A DNA stretch of 64,000 nucleotides from Mariniflexile maritimum (GTDB lineage: Bacteria; Bacteroidota; Bacteroidia; Flavobacteriales; Flavobacteriaceae), in NCBI RefSeq assembly GCF_009746565.1, contig NZ_WRPN01000002.1, positions 186,001-250,000 on the forward strand, read 5' to 3'. Shown in pieces: positions 54,972 through 64,000 of the stretch; position 1 is the first letter of the stretch; the number at the start of each line of letters is the position of its first letter. The position numbers were made by a program, and so were the translations under genes. A model generated the notes under the pieces. The model saw only the letters and a list, made by a program, of their open reading frames with translations. It ran no database searches and was not told the DNA's origin.

Positions 54972-57287
54972 ATGAGCCAAGACAATAAACGTAAGGAAGA
55001 CAGCATGCGTAGAGAGGCGCTGTTGTATCATGCCAAACCTTTCCCCGGTAAAATAAAAGTAGTTCCCACCAAAAAATATTCAACCCAACGCGATTTATCG
55101 CTTGCCTATTCACCCGGTGTTGCTGCCCCTTGCTTAGAAATAGAAAAAGACAAAAACAACGTTTATAAATACACGGCTAAAGGAAATTTGGTCGCTGTAA
55201 TATCCAACGGAACCGCTGTTTTAGGTTTGGGAAATATTGGTCCGGAAGCTTCAAAACCCGTGATGGAAGGCAAAGGACTTCTTTTCAAGATTTTTGCCGA
55301 TATTGACGTGTTCGATATTGAAGTAGGAACTGAAAACATTGAAGAATTCATCGCTACCGTTAAAAATATAGCCCCCACTTTTGGAGGTATTAATTTGGAA
55401 GACATCAAAGCCCCCGAAGCTTTTGAAATTGAAAGACGCTTAAAAGAAGAGTTGGACATTCCCGTAATGCACGACGACCAACATGGTACCGCCATCATTT
55501 CTGCAGCAGCTTTAATCAATGCGGTTGAAATTGCAAAAAAGAAACTCGACCAAGTAAAAATTGTAATAAGTGGTGCCGGTGCTGCGGCCATTTCCTGCTC
55601 TCGTTTATACCAAGCCTTGGGCGCAAAACGCGAAAATATGGTCATGCTCGACAGCAAAGGGGTAATACGCGATGATAGGGAACACCTCACGTCTGAAAAA
55701 GCCGAATTTGCCACCCACAGAAAAATTGATACCCTTGATGAAGCCATGAAAGATGCCGATGTGTTCATTGGGCTTTCCATGGCAAACATAGTGTCTCCAG
55801 AAATGCTTTTGTCCATGGCAAAAACCCCCATCGTATTTGCTATGGCCAATCCAGACCCTGAAATTAAATACGATATTGCCATAGCCACCCGTAAAGATAT
55901 AATCATGGCAACTGGCCGTAGCGACCATCCTAACCAGGTTAATAACGTACTCGGGTTTCCTTTTATATTTAGGGGTGCTTTGGATGTGCGCGCCACCAAA
56001 ATTAACGAAGCCATGAAAATGGCAGCGGTTAAAGCCTTGGCGCGACTAGCAAAGGAGTCGGTGCCAGAACAAGTGAATATCGCTTATGGTGAAACCAAAT
56101 TAACGTTTGGTAAGGATTACATCATCCCGAAACCGTTCGACCCCCGATTAATTGTAGAAATCCCACCGGCAGTAGCAAAAGCAGCCATGGAAAGTGGCGT
56201 CGCCAAAGACCCCATTACCGATTGGGAAAAATATAAGGATGAACTGCGCGAACGTTTGGGCTCCGATAATAAATTAATCCGACTGTTGTTTAATCGTGCA
56301 AAATTGAACCCAAAACGGGTTGTTTTTGCCGAAGCAGATCATTTAAGCGTTATCAAAGCGGCCCAAATTGTTTATGAAGAAGGCATTGCCATCCCTATTT
56401 TATTGGGAAGAACGGAAACCATAAAACAGTTGATGGCTGAAATTGAATTTGATGCCAATCTTCTTATTATCGACCCCAAAGAAAAAGAAGAAGACGAACG
56501 CAAGAACAAATATGCCAAAGGTTATTGGGAACAACGCAAACGTCGCGGGGTTACCTATTATTCGGCGCAGCGCTTAATGCGTGAACGCAACTATTTTGGG
56601 GCCATGATGGTTAACGAAGGCGATGCAGATGCGTTAATTTCAGGGTATTCCAGAAATTATCCTTCGGTGGTAAAACCCATGCTAGAACTTATTGGTATGG
56701 CAAAAGGCGCCCAACGCGTGGCAACTACCAATGTAATGATGACCAAGCGCGGGCCTATTTTCTTAAGTGATACGTCCATAAATATCAATCCTACTTCCAG
56801 AGAGCTTACCAAAATTGCCCACATGACCTCGCAAATCGTTAAGATGTTTGGCATGGATCCGGTTATGGCCATGATTTCCTACTCAAATTTCGGGTCGTCG
56901 TCCAATGAAAACGCCACAAAGGTTCGCGATGCCGTGGCCTATTTACATCGCCACTACCCCGATATGGTTGTTGATGGCGAGTTGCAAACCGATTTCGCGC
57001 TTAATGCCGATATGTTAAAAGAAAAATTCCCGTTTTCTAAACTAGTTGGAAAAAAGGTAAATGCCCTAATTTTCCCAAATTTAGATGCGGCAAACATCAC
57101 CTATAAATTGTTGAAAGAATTAAACGAAGCCGTTTCCATTGGCCCAATTATGATGGGCATGCGAAAACCCGTGCACATTCTTCAATTGGGTGCCAATGTA
57201 GATGAAATTGTAAACATGACCGCCATTGCCGTCATCGATGCGCAACAAAAAGAGAAACAGGAACAGGAAAAGGGAAATGTTAAGTAA
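54972..57287 (+). CDS. maeB: NADP-dependent malic enzyme with C-terminal phosphotransacetylase-like domain
   Basis: 771 residues. Malic domain (about 1-160; YSPGVAAPCLEI, VISNGTAVLGLGNIG) then the NAD(P)-binding domain (about 160-410; VISGAGAAAISCSRLY, FAMANPDPEI, ATGRSDHPNQVNN). The C-terminal half (about 430-760) is a PTA-like domain without full catalytic signs, usually regulatory by acetyl-CoA. It converts malate to pyruvate and CO2 with NADPH. Conserved order with ruvA downstream. Confidence 0.95.
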   Translation: MSQDNKRKEDSMRREALLYHAKPFPGKIKVVPTKKYSTQRDLSLAYSPGVAAPCLEIEKDKNNVYKYTAKGNLVAVISNGTAVLGLGNIGPEASKPVMEGKGLLFKIFADIDVFDIEVGTENIEEFIATVKNIAPTFGGINLEDIKAPEAFEIERRLKEELDIPVMHDDQHGTAIISAAALINAVEIAKKKLDQVKIVISGAGAAAISCSRLYQALGAKRENMVMLDSKGVIRDDREHLTSEKAEFATHRKIDTLDEAMKDADVFIGLSMANIVSPEMLLSMAKTPIVFAMANPDPEIKYDIAIATRKDIIMATGRSDHPNQVNNVLGFPFIFRGALDVRATKINEAMKMAAVKALARLAKESVPEQVNIAYGETKLTFGKDYIIPKPFDPRLIVEIPPAVAKAAMESGVAKDPITDWEKYKDELRERLGSDNKLIRLLFNRAKLNPKRVVFAEADHLSVIKAAQIVYEEGIAIPILLGRTETIKQLMAEIEFDANLLIIDPKEKEEDERKNKYAKGYWEQRKRRGVTYYSAQRLMRERNYFGAMMVNEGDADALISGYSRNYPSVVKPMLELIGMAKGAQRVATTNVMMTKRGPIFLSDTSININPTSRELTKIAHMTSQIVKMFGMDPVMAMISYSNFGSSSNENATKVRDAVAYLHRHYPDMVVDGELQTDFALNADMLKEKFPFSKLVGKKVNALIFPNLDAANITYKLLKELNEAVSIGPIMMGMRKPVHILQLGANVDEIVNMTAIAVIDAQQKEKQEQEKGNVK

Positions 57288-57338
57288 TTCATTTGAAAAT
57301 AAATTTATTACATTTGGTTGCTTAACAAATTGCTATAA

Positions 57339-57920
57339 ATGATAACACATATTCAAGGGAAACTTATAGAAAAAAATCCAACCGATGTTGTTATTGATTG
57401 CAACGGCGTGGGCTATGTGCTCAATATCTCGTTGCATACCTATTCCCAAATTCCAGATGGCGAACATGTAAAGTTGTTTACGCACCTTCAAATCAAGGAA
57501 GATGCGCATACGCTTTACGGCTTTTCATCGTTAGCAGAGCGCAATATATTTAGGCTGTTAATTTCAGTAAGTGGCATAGGCGCCAGTATTGCCCGTACCA
57601 TGCTTTCGTCGTTAACGCCAAAACAAGTAATTGAGGGCATCGCTTCAAACGATGTTGCCCTAATCCAAGGGATAAAAGGGATTGGCGCAAAAACCGCGCA
57701 ACGGGTTATTATCGATTTAAAAGATAAAGTCCTAAAGATTTACGATATTGACGAAGTTTCCGTTTCTAAAGGCAATACCAATAAAGATGAAGCGTTATCT
57801 GCTTTAGAAGTGCTTGGTTTTGTTAGAAAACAGGCCGAACGTGTTGTTGATAAAATTGTGATGTCTCAACCAGATGCCAACGTAGAAACCATTATTAAAC
57901 AAGCTTTAAAAAATTTATAA
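57339..57920 (+). CDS. ruvA: Holliday junction branch migration protein RuvA
   Basis: 193 residues. N-terminal OB fold (MITHIQGKLIEKNPTDVVID), two helix-hairpin-helix motifs (LISVSGIGASIARTML, IQGIKGIGAKTAQRVI), and C-terminal RuvB-binding domain (DEALSALEVLGFVRKQAERV). It binds the Holliday junction as a tetramer. The sprA reading frame starts 7 bases after its stop. Confidence 0.96.
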   Translation: MITHIQGKLIEKNPTDVVIDCNGVGYVLNISLHTYSQIPDGEHVKLFTHLQIKEDAHTLYGFSSLAERNIFRLLISVSGIGASIARTMLSSLTPKQVIEGIASNDVALIQGIKGIGAKTAQRVIIDLKDKVLKIYDIDEVSVSKGNTNKDEALSALEVLGFVRKQAERVVDKIVMSQPDANVETIIKQALKNL

Positions 57921-57926
57921 TAGATT

Positions 57927-60900
57927 TTGAATATAACTAACCTTAATTTTTATAAATCCATTAAAAAATGTCATGCTCAGCGCAGTCGAAGCACATTTTT
58001 AGTTCTTGTATTTTTGTGTTCTGTTTCAGCATGGTCTCAGCAACCTACCGCTCAAGATTCGGTTAAAACAGGTTTTAATTTAGGAAGCATTAAAACCCCA
58101 AACCCCAATAGTATCGAGTCTAAATACACCTACGATGCTTTAACCAATCGTTATATATACACTGAAAAAATAGGCAGTTTCAATATCAATTACCCCGTTA
58201 TTTTAACGCCCCAGGAATATTATGCTTTAGTTGCGAAAGAAAGTGTAAAGTCATATTACAAAGAAAAAATAGATGCATTTGATGGCAAAAAAGCAGGTGC
58301 CGATGATGCCCAGAAAAACCTGTTGCCAGAGTTTTATGTGAAATCTGATTTTTTTGAATCTATTTTTGGAGGTAATACCATTGAAGTTGTTCCGCAAGGG
58401 TCGGTTGAAATGGATTTAGGAATGTTATTTTCAAAACAAGACAACCCATCATTTTCACCACGTAACCGAAGTAACTTTACGTTCGATTTCGATCAGCGTA
58501 TCAGCTTAAGTTTACTAGGAAAAGTAGGAACACGTTTGCAAGTAACAGCTAATTATGATACGCAATCAACCTTCGATTTTCAAAATTTAATAAAATTAGA
58601 GTACACGCCAACCGAAGACGATATCATCCAAAAAATAGAAGTAGGTAACGTAAGTATGCCACTTAATAGTTCGCTAATTACAGGAGCACAAAGTTTGTTT
58701 GGTGTAAAAACACAGTTGCAATTTGGCAAAACAACCGTTACAGGTGTGTTTTCTGAACAAAAATCTCAAGGTAATACGGTTATTGCTCAAGGTGGTGGAA
58801 CATTAGAAGAGTTTGAATTATTTATTAGAGATTACGATGAAAACAGACACTTCTTCTTAGCGCAGTACTTTCGAGATACGTATGATAAAGCATTATCCAC
58901 TTATCCGTATTTAAATAATGGCGGACTTCAAATTACTAGACTTGAGGTTTGGGTAACTAATAGAAGCAATAAAACCGATAATGTTAGAAATGTTATTGCA
59001 TTACAAGATATTGGTGAATCTGTTTATGACCCATTAAATCCAACTGCAGATAAAATATTGTTGGATCCAAATTCAGCTGGATACACAGGATTTATAAATA
59101 AACCGAACTCGATACCTGATAATAGCAATAATGATTTTGACCCTACTAAAATAGGAACAACTTCTGCCTTAACAGTAGATATTAGAGATATATCAAAAGT
59201 GTCACAAGGTTTTGGAGATTTGCTTTCTCCCGTAGTAAAAGAGGGATCTGACTATTCAAAATTAGAAAATGCTCGAAAGTTAATTAGCGGACAAGAGTAT
59301 GTTTTAAATTCGCAATTAGGATACATTTCTTTAAATCAACGCTTAAATAATGATGAAGTGTTAGCAGTAGCATTTCAATATACTTTGGGCGGACAAGTGT
59401 ATCAAGTAGGTGAGTTTGCAAATGATGGAGTTGATGCTACCAACGTTACAACTAACGGATCAGGGCAAGTAACATCGGTTGTTAATAGTAATTTAGTGGT
59501 AAAAATGTTAAAGAGCAGCATTACCAATGTAAACCAGCCTGTTTGGGATTTGATGATGAAAAATATTTATGATACAGGTGCTTATAACTTAAGTTCTGAA
59601 GATTTTAAATTGAATATTTTTTACAACGAAGCGTCGCCTTTAAACTATATAAAACCTGTTGGTACTACCGCATTTCCAACACCAGGACCTAATGATGATG
59701 CTTTGCAGGAAACGCCCTTACTAAGGGTTTTCAATTTAGATAAGTTAAACTACAATAACGACCCACAATCAAAAGGCGATGGTTTTTTTGATTATGTTGA
59801 AGGCATTACGGTATTATCGCAAAGCGGAAAAATTATTTTCCCAAGTGCCGAACCTTTTGGGGAATACCTGTTCAACAAGTTATCATTAAACAACAGTGAA
59901 GATTACAACAGCAACAGCACCTACAACGACAACCAAAAAAAATACGTGTACGATGTGCTGTATAAAAGCACCAAAACAGCCGCTTTAGAAGCTGTTGAAA
60001 AAAATAAGTTCAAATTAAAAGGACGTTATAAGTCCAGCGGTGGCGATGGTATTCCTATTGGGTCGTTCAATGTGCCACGTGGCTCGGTAAAAGTAACTGC
60101 CGGTGGGCGCGTGTTGGTTGAAGGCATCGATTATACCGTAAACTATCAATTAGGTCGGGTTCAAATTTTAGACGAAGCTTTAAAAGCATCGAATACGCCC
60201 ATAGAGGTTTCCACCGAAAATAATGCGGTATTCGGGCAGCAAACCAAGCGTTTTACGGGCATTAACGTAGAACATAAATTCAATGAAAATTTCGTATTGG
60301 GCGGTACACTTTTAAATTTGAATGAACGCCCCATCACCCAAAAAGCAAATTACGGTTCGGAGCCCATCAACAATACTATTTTTGGACTTAACGGAAACTT
60401 TGCCACCAAAGTCCCTTTTTTAACGCGTTTGGCAAATAAATTACCCAATATCGATACCGATGTAGAATCCAATCTATCCCTGCGTGGGGAGTTTGCCTAT
60501 TTAGCACCGGGCGCACCAAAAGGCACCAACTTAAACGGGGAAGCAACCTCGTATGTCGATGATTTTGAAGGTTCGCAAAATGCCATCGATTTAAAGTCGC
60601 AACAATCGTGGTTTCTGTCTAGCAGACCGTTGGATTTAACTGCATCACCGGGCGACGATAACAATGGCATTCAAAATGGGTATGGCAGGGGCATGCTCAA
60701 TTGGTACAGCATCGACCCCATTTTTTACAGTAGCCAACGGCCCAATGGTATTTCAGACAACGATTTGTCTAGTTTGTACACCAGTCGGGTGTTTATAAAC
60801 GAACTGTTCCCCAACAGAGATTTGGTACAAGGGCAAAATTCGGTATTAAACACCTTAGATTTGGCTTTCTACCCCAACGAACGAGGGCCTTATAATTTTG

Positions 60901-63900
60901 ATCCAGCGGCTTCAAACAACATCATCAGTAATCCGGCAACGTCTTGGGCGGGTATTACCAGACAATTAACCTCCACCGATTTTGAACAGCAAAACGTCGA
61001 GTACATTGAGTTTTGGTTGCAAGATCCTTTTCAGGAAAACCCATCAAATCCGGGTGGTAAATTGGTTTTCGATTTAGGAAACATTTCAGAGGATATTCTT
61101 AAAGATGGCCGGAAAATATACGAGAACGGTTTGCCTAAAGATGGTAATATCGATTTGTTGCCCGTTACAGCATGGGGTTCGGTAGTGCCACAAAACCAAT
61201 CGCTAGTGTATGCGTTCGATACAAACGGTGAGGAACGTAAAAACCAAGATGTGGGTTATGATGGTTACAGTGATGCAGATGAAATTGCCGCTTTTGGTGC
61301 AAGTTTTGGAAGCGACCCTTCAAACGATAATTATACCTATTTTTTAAATGCCGATGGCGGTATTTTCGAGCGATACAAAAAATACAATGGCGTAGAAGGT
61401 AACACCCCGGATACCTTTTCAAATACCGATAGAGGTGCCAACACCCAACCCGATGTAGAGGATATTAACCGTGATAATACCATGAACACGATTGATAGCT
61501 ATTATGAATATGAATTGGCTATTACAAGACAGAATTTACCAGAATCGAAAGCCGATTTTGATAACCTGCCGGCAAGCAACCCGTTAAAGGAATTTTTAGT
61601 CGATTATAAAGAACGTCCCCGCACACTTCCAAACGGACAATCGCCCAATGTACGCTGGTATTTATTGCGCATACCGGTTCAAGGCAGTCATGCAAAGGCG
61701 GTAGGCGGTATTACCGATTTGCGTTCGGTGCGCTTTACACGTGTGTTTTTAAAGGAATTTTCACAGCCCACCGTGTTCCGTTTTGGTACCTTGGATTTGG
61801 TGCGAAGCGAATGGAGACGCTATACCCAAGCCTTGGATAAAAACGACCCAACACCCACCGATCCGCAAACCGATTTTTCAGTAGGTGTTATTGGTACCTT
61901 AGAAAACGAGGGCAGTTACCAAAGACCACCGGGTATTGAGCCTGAAGAGCTATACAACAACAATACCGTGATTGAACAGAATGAACAATCGTTACAGGTA
62001 AATGTGTGCAATCTGGAAGTTGAAGATTCTAAGGCAGTTTATAAAAATATCAATATCGATATGCGCCAGTATAAACGTTTACGCATGTTTATGCACGCGG
62101 AAGCTGGTGAATCGGGGCCTTTGGCAAACGATAATTTGGTAGGATTTATTCGTATGGGTAACGACTTAACTGAAAATTACTATCAAATAGAAATTCCGTT
62201 ACAGGTCTCAACAAATACAACCCGTGAAGGCCTGTGGCCTACCGATAACGAAATTAATTTGCCCATCGATTTATTGGGCAAAATCAAAGCCCAAGGTATT
62301 TCGGATATGACCTTGAACAACGAAGACCCCACGTTTTACGATGTGGTGGGTAATGAGCTGGTAACGGTATCCAATCCGTTTTCGGGCTATGTGGCTGGAC
62401 AGCATCGTATTGGTATCAAAGGAAACCCCAATTTTGGCGACATTAGAACGCTTATGGTTGGCGTTAAAAATGCCACCAACAGAAACGACCTGTGTGCCGA
62501 AGTATGGTTCAACGAACTACGCTTATCCGATTTAGACAACGAAGGCGGTTGGGCAGCCGTGGTAAGCATGGATACCAATATGGCCGATTTTATGAATATT
62601 AGTGCCACCGGCAGACAAAGTACTTCTGGTTTTGGCACGATCGAACAAGGCCCAAGCCAGCGCAGTTTGGAGGATGTGAAACAGTACGACGTAGTTACCA
62701 ACGTAAATGTGGGGCAGCTATTGCCAAAAAAATGGGGCATTCAGGTACCCTTTAATTATGGGCAAAGTGAAGAATTGATTACGCCAAAATACGACCAGTT
62801 CTATAAAGATTTAACCTTGGATTCCCGATTGGAAGCAGCCAATTCCAGTACAGAGCGTGAACAGATCAAGCAACAATCGGAAGATTACACGAAGCGCCAA
62901 AGCATCAATTTTATAGGCGTTCGTAAAACCCGTACCACCGATGCCAAACCGCGTTTTTACGATGTTGAAAACCTCACCTTAAACTACTCGTATAATAAGG
63001 TAGAGCACCGCGATTTTGAAATTGAGAACGCGGTTGATAAAATGCTGCGTGTGGGCGCTAATTACGCCTTCAATTTTAATCCTGTAAAATTTGAACCTTT
63101 CAAAAAGAACGATTCGTTGTTTACGGGCAACTACTGGAAAATCCTAAAAGATTTCAACCTTAATTTATTGCCCTCCAGTTTTACGCTTAATTCAAACATC
63201 AACAGGCAATTTAACCGTCAAAAATTTAGGGAAATCGATTTGGGTGGCCCTAATATTGGAATTGAGGAACTTTTCCGAAGAAATTACACCTTCGATTTTC
63301 AATACACCATCAATTACAACATTACCGAAGCCTTGAGCTTAAATTTCACGGCGGCCAACAATAATATTGTGCGCAATTATTTTAAGGACAACATCATTAA
63401 CGGCGAGCAAGATGAAAAATTAGATGTTTGGGATGGCTTTTTCGATTTTGGCGACCCCAACCGCCAATCGCAGGATTTAGGCATTACCTACCAAGTGCCC
63501 ATTAATAAAATCCCCACCTTTAGTTTTGTAAACGCCACCTATCAATACAGTGGTAATTTCCAATGGCAAAAAGGCTCCGATTTATATGGTGAGCTGGAAT
63601 TGGATGGCAACACCTACGATTTAGGGAATACCATACAAAACGCCAACACCCACAATATCAATACAACTTTTGATATGAATAAGTTGTACAGGTATATTGG
63701 TTTGGTAAAAAAACCAATCGCGCGCGTACGGGCCCGAACCACACCAGGAACGCCACCAAACCCAGCGCAGAACAAAACCAACCAACCTCAAATTAAGAAC
63801 CAGTCCACCACAAAATTATTAAATGCGGGTATCGATATTTTAACAAGTATTAAGCGTATTCAACTTAATTATTCTGAAAATAATGGTACGTTTTTACCGG

Positions 63901-64000
63901 GTTATTTACAAACCCCCGGTTTTATTGGAACCCTAAAACCTAGTGCCGGTTTCACCTTTGGTAGCCAAAGCGATATTCGATATTTGGCGGCACGACGCGG
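57927..64000 (+). CDS. sprA: T9SS outer membrane translocon/gliding protein SprA, partial (3' end outside window)
   Basis: Open from 57927 to the last base, about 2024 residues; the family is about 2400. SprA is the very large barrel that exports T9SS substrates. SKYTYDALTNRYIYTEKIG, FNINYPVILTPQEY and VEMDLGLLF-like MDLGMLFSKQDNPSFSPRN are typical N-terminal SprA motifs; frame checks at 60000 and at the end (GSQSDIRYLAARR) show no break. The first in-frame codon usable as a start is TTG at 57927; no in-frame ATG appears before about 58410, past the signal peptide (TFLVLVFLCSVSAWSQQ). A repeat at 57969-57994 lies inside this leader. Confidence 0.92.
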   Translation, partial: MNITNLNFYKSIKKCHAQRSRSTFLVLVFLCSVSAWSQQPTAQDSVKTGFNLGSIKTPNPNSIESKYTYDALTNRYIYTEKIGSFNINYPVILTPQEYYALVAKESVKSYYKEKIDAFDGKKAGADDAQKNLLPEFYVKSDFFESIFGGNTIEVVPQGSVEMDLGMLFSKQDNPSFSPRNRSNFTFDFDQRISLSLLGKVGTRLQVTANYDTQSTFDFQNLIKLEYTPTEDDIIQKIEVGNVSMPLNSSLITGAQSLFGVKTQLQFGKTTVTGVFSEQKSQGNTVIAQGGGTLEEFELFIRDYDENRHFFLAQYFRDTYDKALSTYPYLNNGGLQITRLEVWVTNRSNKTDNVRNVIALQDIGESVYDPLNPTADKILLDPNSAGYTGFINKPNSIPDNSNNDFDPTKIGTTSALTVDIRDISKVSQGFGDLLSPVVKEGSDYSKLENARKLISGQEYVLNSQLGYISLNQRLNNDEVLAVAFQYTLGGQVYQVGEFANDGVDATNVTTNGSGQVTSVVNSNLVVKMLKSSITNVNQPVWDLMMKNIYDTGAYNLSSEDFKLNIFYNEASPLNYIKPVGTTAFPTPGPNDDALQETPLLRVFNLDKLNYNNDPQSKGDGFFDYVEGITVLSQSGKIIFPSAEPFGEYLFNKLSLNNSEDYNSNSTYNDNQKKYVYDVLYKSTKTAALEAVEKNKFKLKGRYKSSGGDGIPIGSFNVPRGSVKVTAGGRVLVEGIDYTVNYQLGRVQILDEALKASNTPIEVSTENNAVFGQQTKRFTGINVEHKFNENFVLGGTLLNLNERPITQKANYGSEPINNTIFGLNGNFATKVPFLTRLANKLPNIDTDVESNLSLRGEFAYLAPGAPKGTNLNGEATSYVDDFEGSQNAIDLKSQQSWFLSSRPLDLTASPGDDNNGIQNGYGRGMLNWYSIDPIFYSSQRPNGISDNDLSSLYTSRVFINELFPNRDLVQGQNSVLNTLDLAFYPNERGPYNFDPAASNNIISNPATSWAGITRQLTSTDFEQQNVEYIEFWLQDPFQENPSNPGGKLVFDLGNISEDILKDGRKIYENGLPKDGNIDLLPVTAWGSVVPQNQSLVYAFDTNGEERKNQDVGYDGYSDADEIAAFGASFGSDPSNDNYTYFLNADGGIFERYKKYNGVEGNTPDTFSNTDRGANTQPDVEDINRDNTMNTIDSYYEYELAITRQNLPESKADFDNLPASNPLKEFLVDYKERPRTLPNGQSPNVRWYLLRIPVQGSHAKAVGGITDLRSVRFTRVFLKEFSQPTVFRFGTLDLVRSEWRRYTQALDKNDPTPTDPQTDFSVGVIGTLENEGSYQRPPGIEPEELYNNNTVIEQNEQSLQVNVCNLEVEDSKAVYKNINIDMRQYKRLRMFMHAEAGESGPLANDNLVGFIRMGNDLTENYYQIEIPLQVSTNTTREGLWPTDNEINLPIDLLGKIKAQGISDMTLNNEDPTFYDVVGNELVTVSNPFSGYVAGQHRIGIKGNPNFGDIRTLMVGVKNATNRNDLCAEVWFNELRLSDLDNEGGWAAVVSMDTNMADFMNISATGRQSTSGFGTIEQGPSQRSLEDVKQYDVVTNVNVGQLLPKKWGIQVPFNYGQSEELITPKYDQFYKDLTLDSRLEAANSSTEREQIKQQSEDYTKRQSINFIGVRKTRTTDAKPRFYDVENLTLNYSYNKVEHRDFEIENAVDKMLRVGANYAFNFNPVKFEPFKKNDSLFTGNYWKILKDFNLNLLPSSFTLNSNINRQFNRQKFREIDLGGPNIGIEELFRRNYTFDFQYTINYNITEALSLNFTAANNNIVRNYFKDNIINGEQDEKLDVWDGFFDFGDPNRQSQDLGITYQVPINKIPTFSFVNATYQYSGNFQWQKGSDLYGELELDGNTYDLGNTIQNANTHNINTTFDMNKLYRYIGLVKKPIARVRARTTPGTPPNPAQNKTNQPQIKNQSTTKLLNAGIDILTSIKRIQLNYSENNGTFLPGYLQTPGFIGTLKPSAGFTFGSQSDIRYLAARR
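57969..57994 (+). repeat. REP-like sequence inside the sprA leader
   Basis: TGTCATGCTCAGCGCAGTCG then AAGCAC resembles the TCATGCTGAGC/GTCGAAGC repeats widespread in flavobacterial intergenic DNA. In the sprA frame it reads CHAQRSRS. An ATG at 57968 inside it is in another frame. Confidence 0.55.

Noticed and set aside
57968-57970. ATG as possible start of sprA
   Set aside because: It is in a different frame from the SprA signal peptide and falls within the REP-like repeat.

Overview
The window looks like chromosomal DNA of a marine-type Flavobacteriaceae species (Bacteroidota). The evidence is an alternative complex III plus cytochrome oxidase cluster, a type IX secretion substrate of the type B class with a PorP/SprF partner, the gliding/T9SS translocon gene sprA, DUF2480 and DUF3078 genes, a short NusA, promoters of the TTG-N19-21-TAnnTTTG type, and AT-rich codon use. 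No rRNA, CRISPR array, phage module or transposase was seen.

Layout. 1-5160 (minus): rseC-rnfB-rnfC-rnfD-rnfG-rnfE-rnfA, an ion-pumping ferredoxin:NAD oxidoreductase, with rnfA cut by the window edge. 5393-8280 (plus): korA-korB, a 2-oxoacid:ferredoxin oxidoreductase divergent from rnf. 8360-9087: an AT-rich lipoprotein gene in a cassette-like unit bounded by GTTAGC and ending in a palindromic repeat. 9198-17230 (minus): DUF3078 porin-like protein, DUF2480 protein and a complete SUF iron-sulfur cluster set (sufA-B-C-D-S-E and a DUF59 gene). 17231-18699: a long region with no long ORF. It holds a 49-residue ribbon-helix-helix gene, a promoter, a strongly folded candidate small RNA with a terminator, a stem-loop, a 42-residue basic ORF with its own terminator, and a second copy of the palindromic repeat. 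18700-28431: thiL, two paralogous zinc-ribbon genes, a hydrolase, a CoA-disulfide-reductase/rhodanese fusion, a polysaccharide deacetylase, a GT117 (DUF2723) membrane protein, tRNA-Gln and a universal stress protein. 28565-33142 (plus): rimP-nusA-infB behind a terminator-like leader hairpin. 33838-45425 (plus): actA-F, coxB, coxA. 45656-52706 (plus): a giant type B T9SS surface protein, a PorP/SprF partner and an OmpA/PD40 protein. 52911-64000 (plus): ruvB, queG, maeB, ruvA and sprA, which runs off the end.

How it fits together. Much of the window is energy metabolism. Kor makes reduced ferredoxin from 2-oxoglutarate or a similar acid, Rnf can convert that to NADH and an ion gradient, and ACIII plus cytochrome oxidase carry quinol electrons to oxygen. 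SUF supplies the Fe-S clusters that Rnf, Kor, ActB and QueG need. The second theme is surface export and gliding (SprA translocon, PorP/SprF, type B substrate). The least explained DNA is 17231-18699 and the cassette at 8360-9087.
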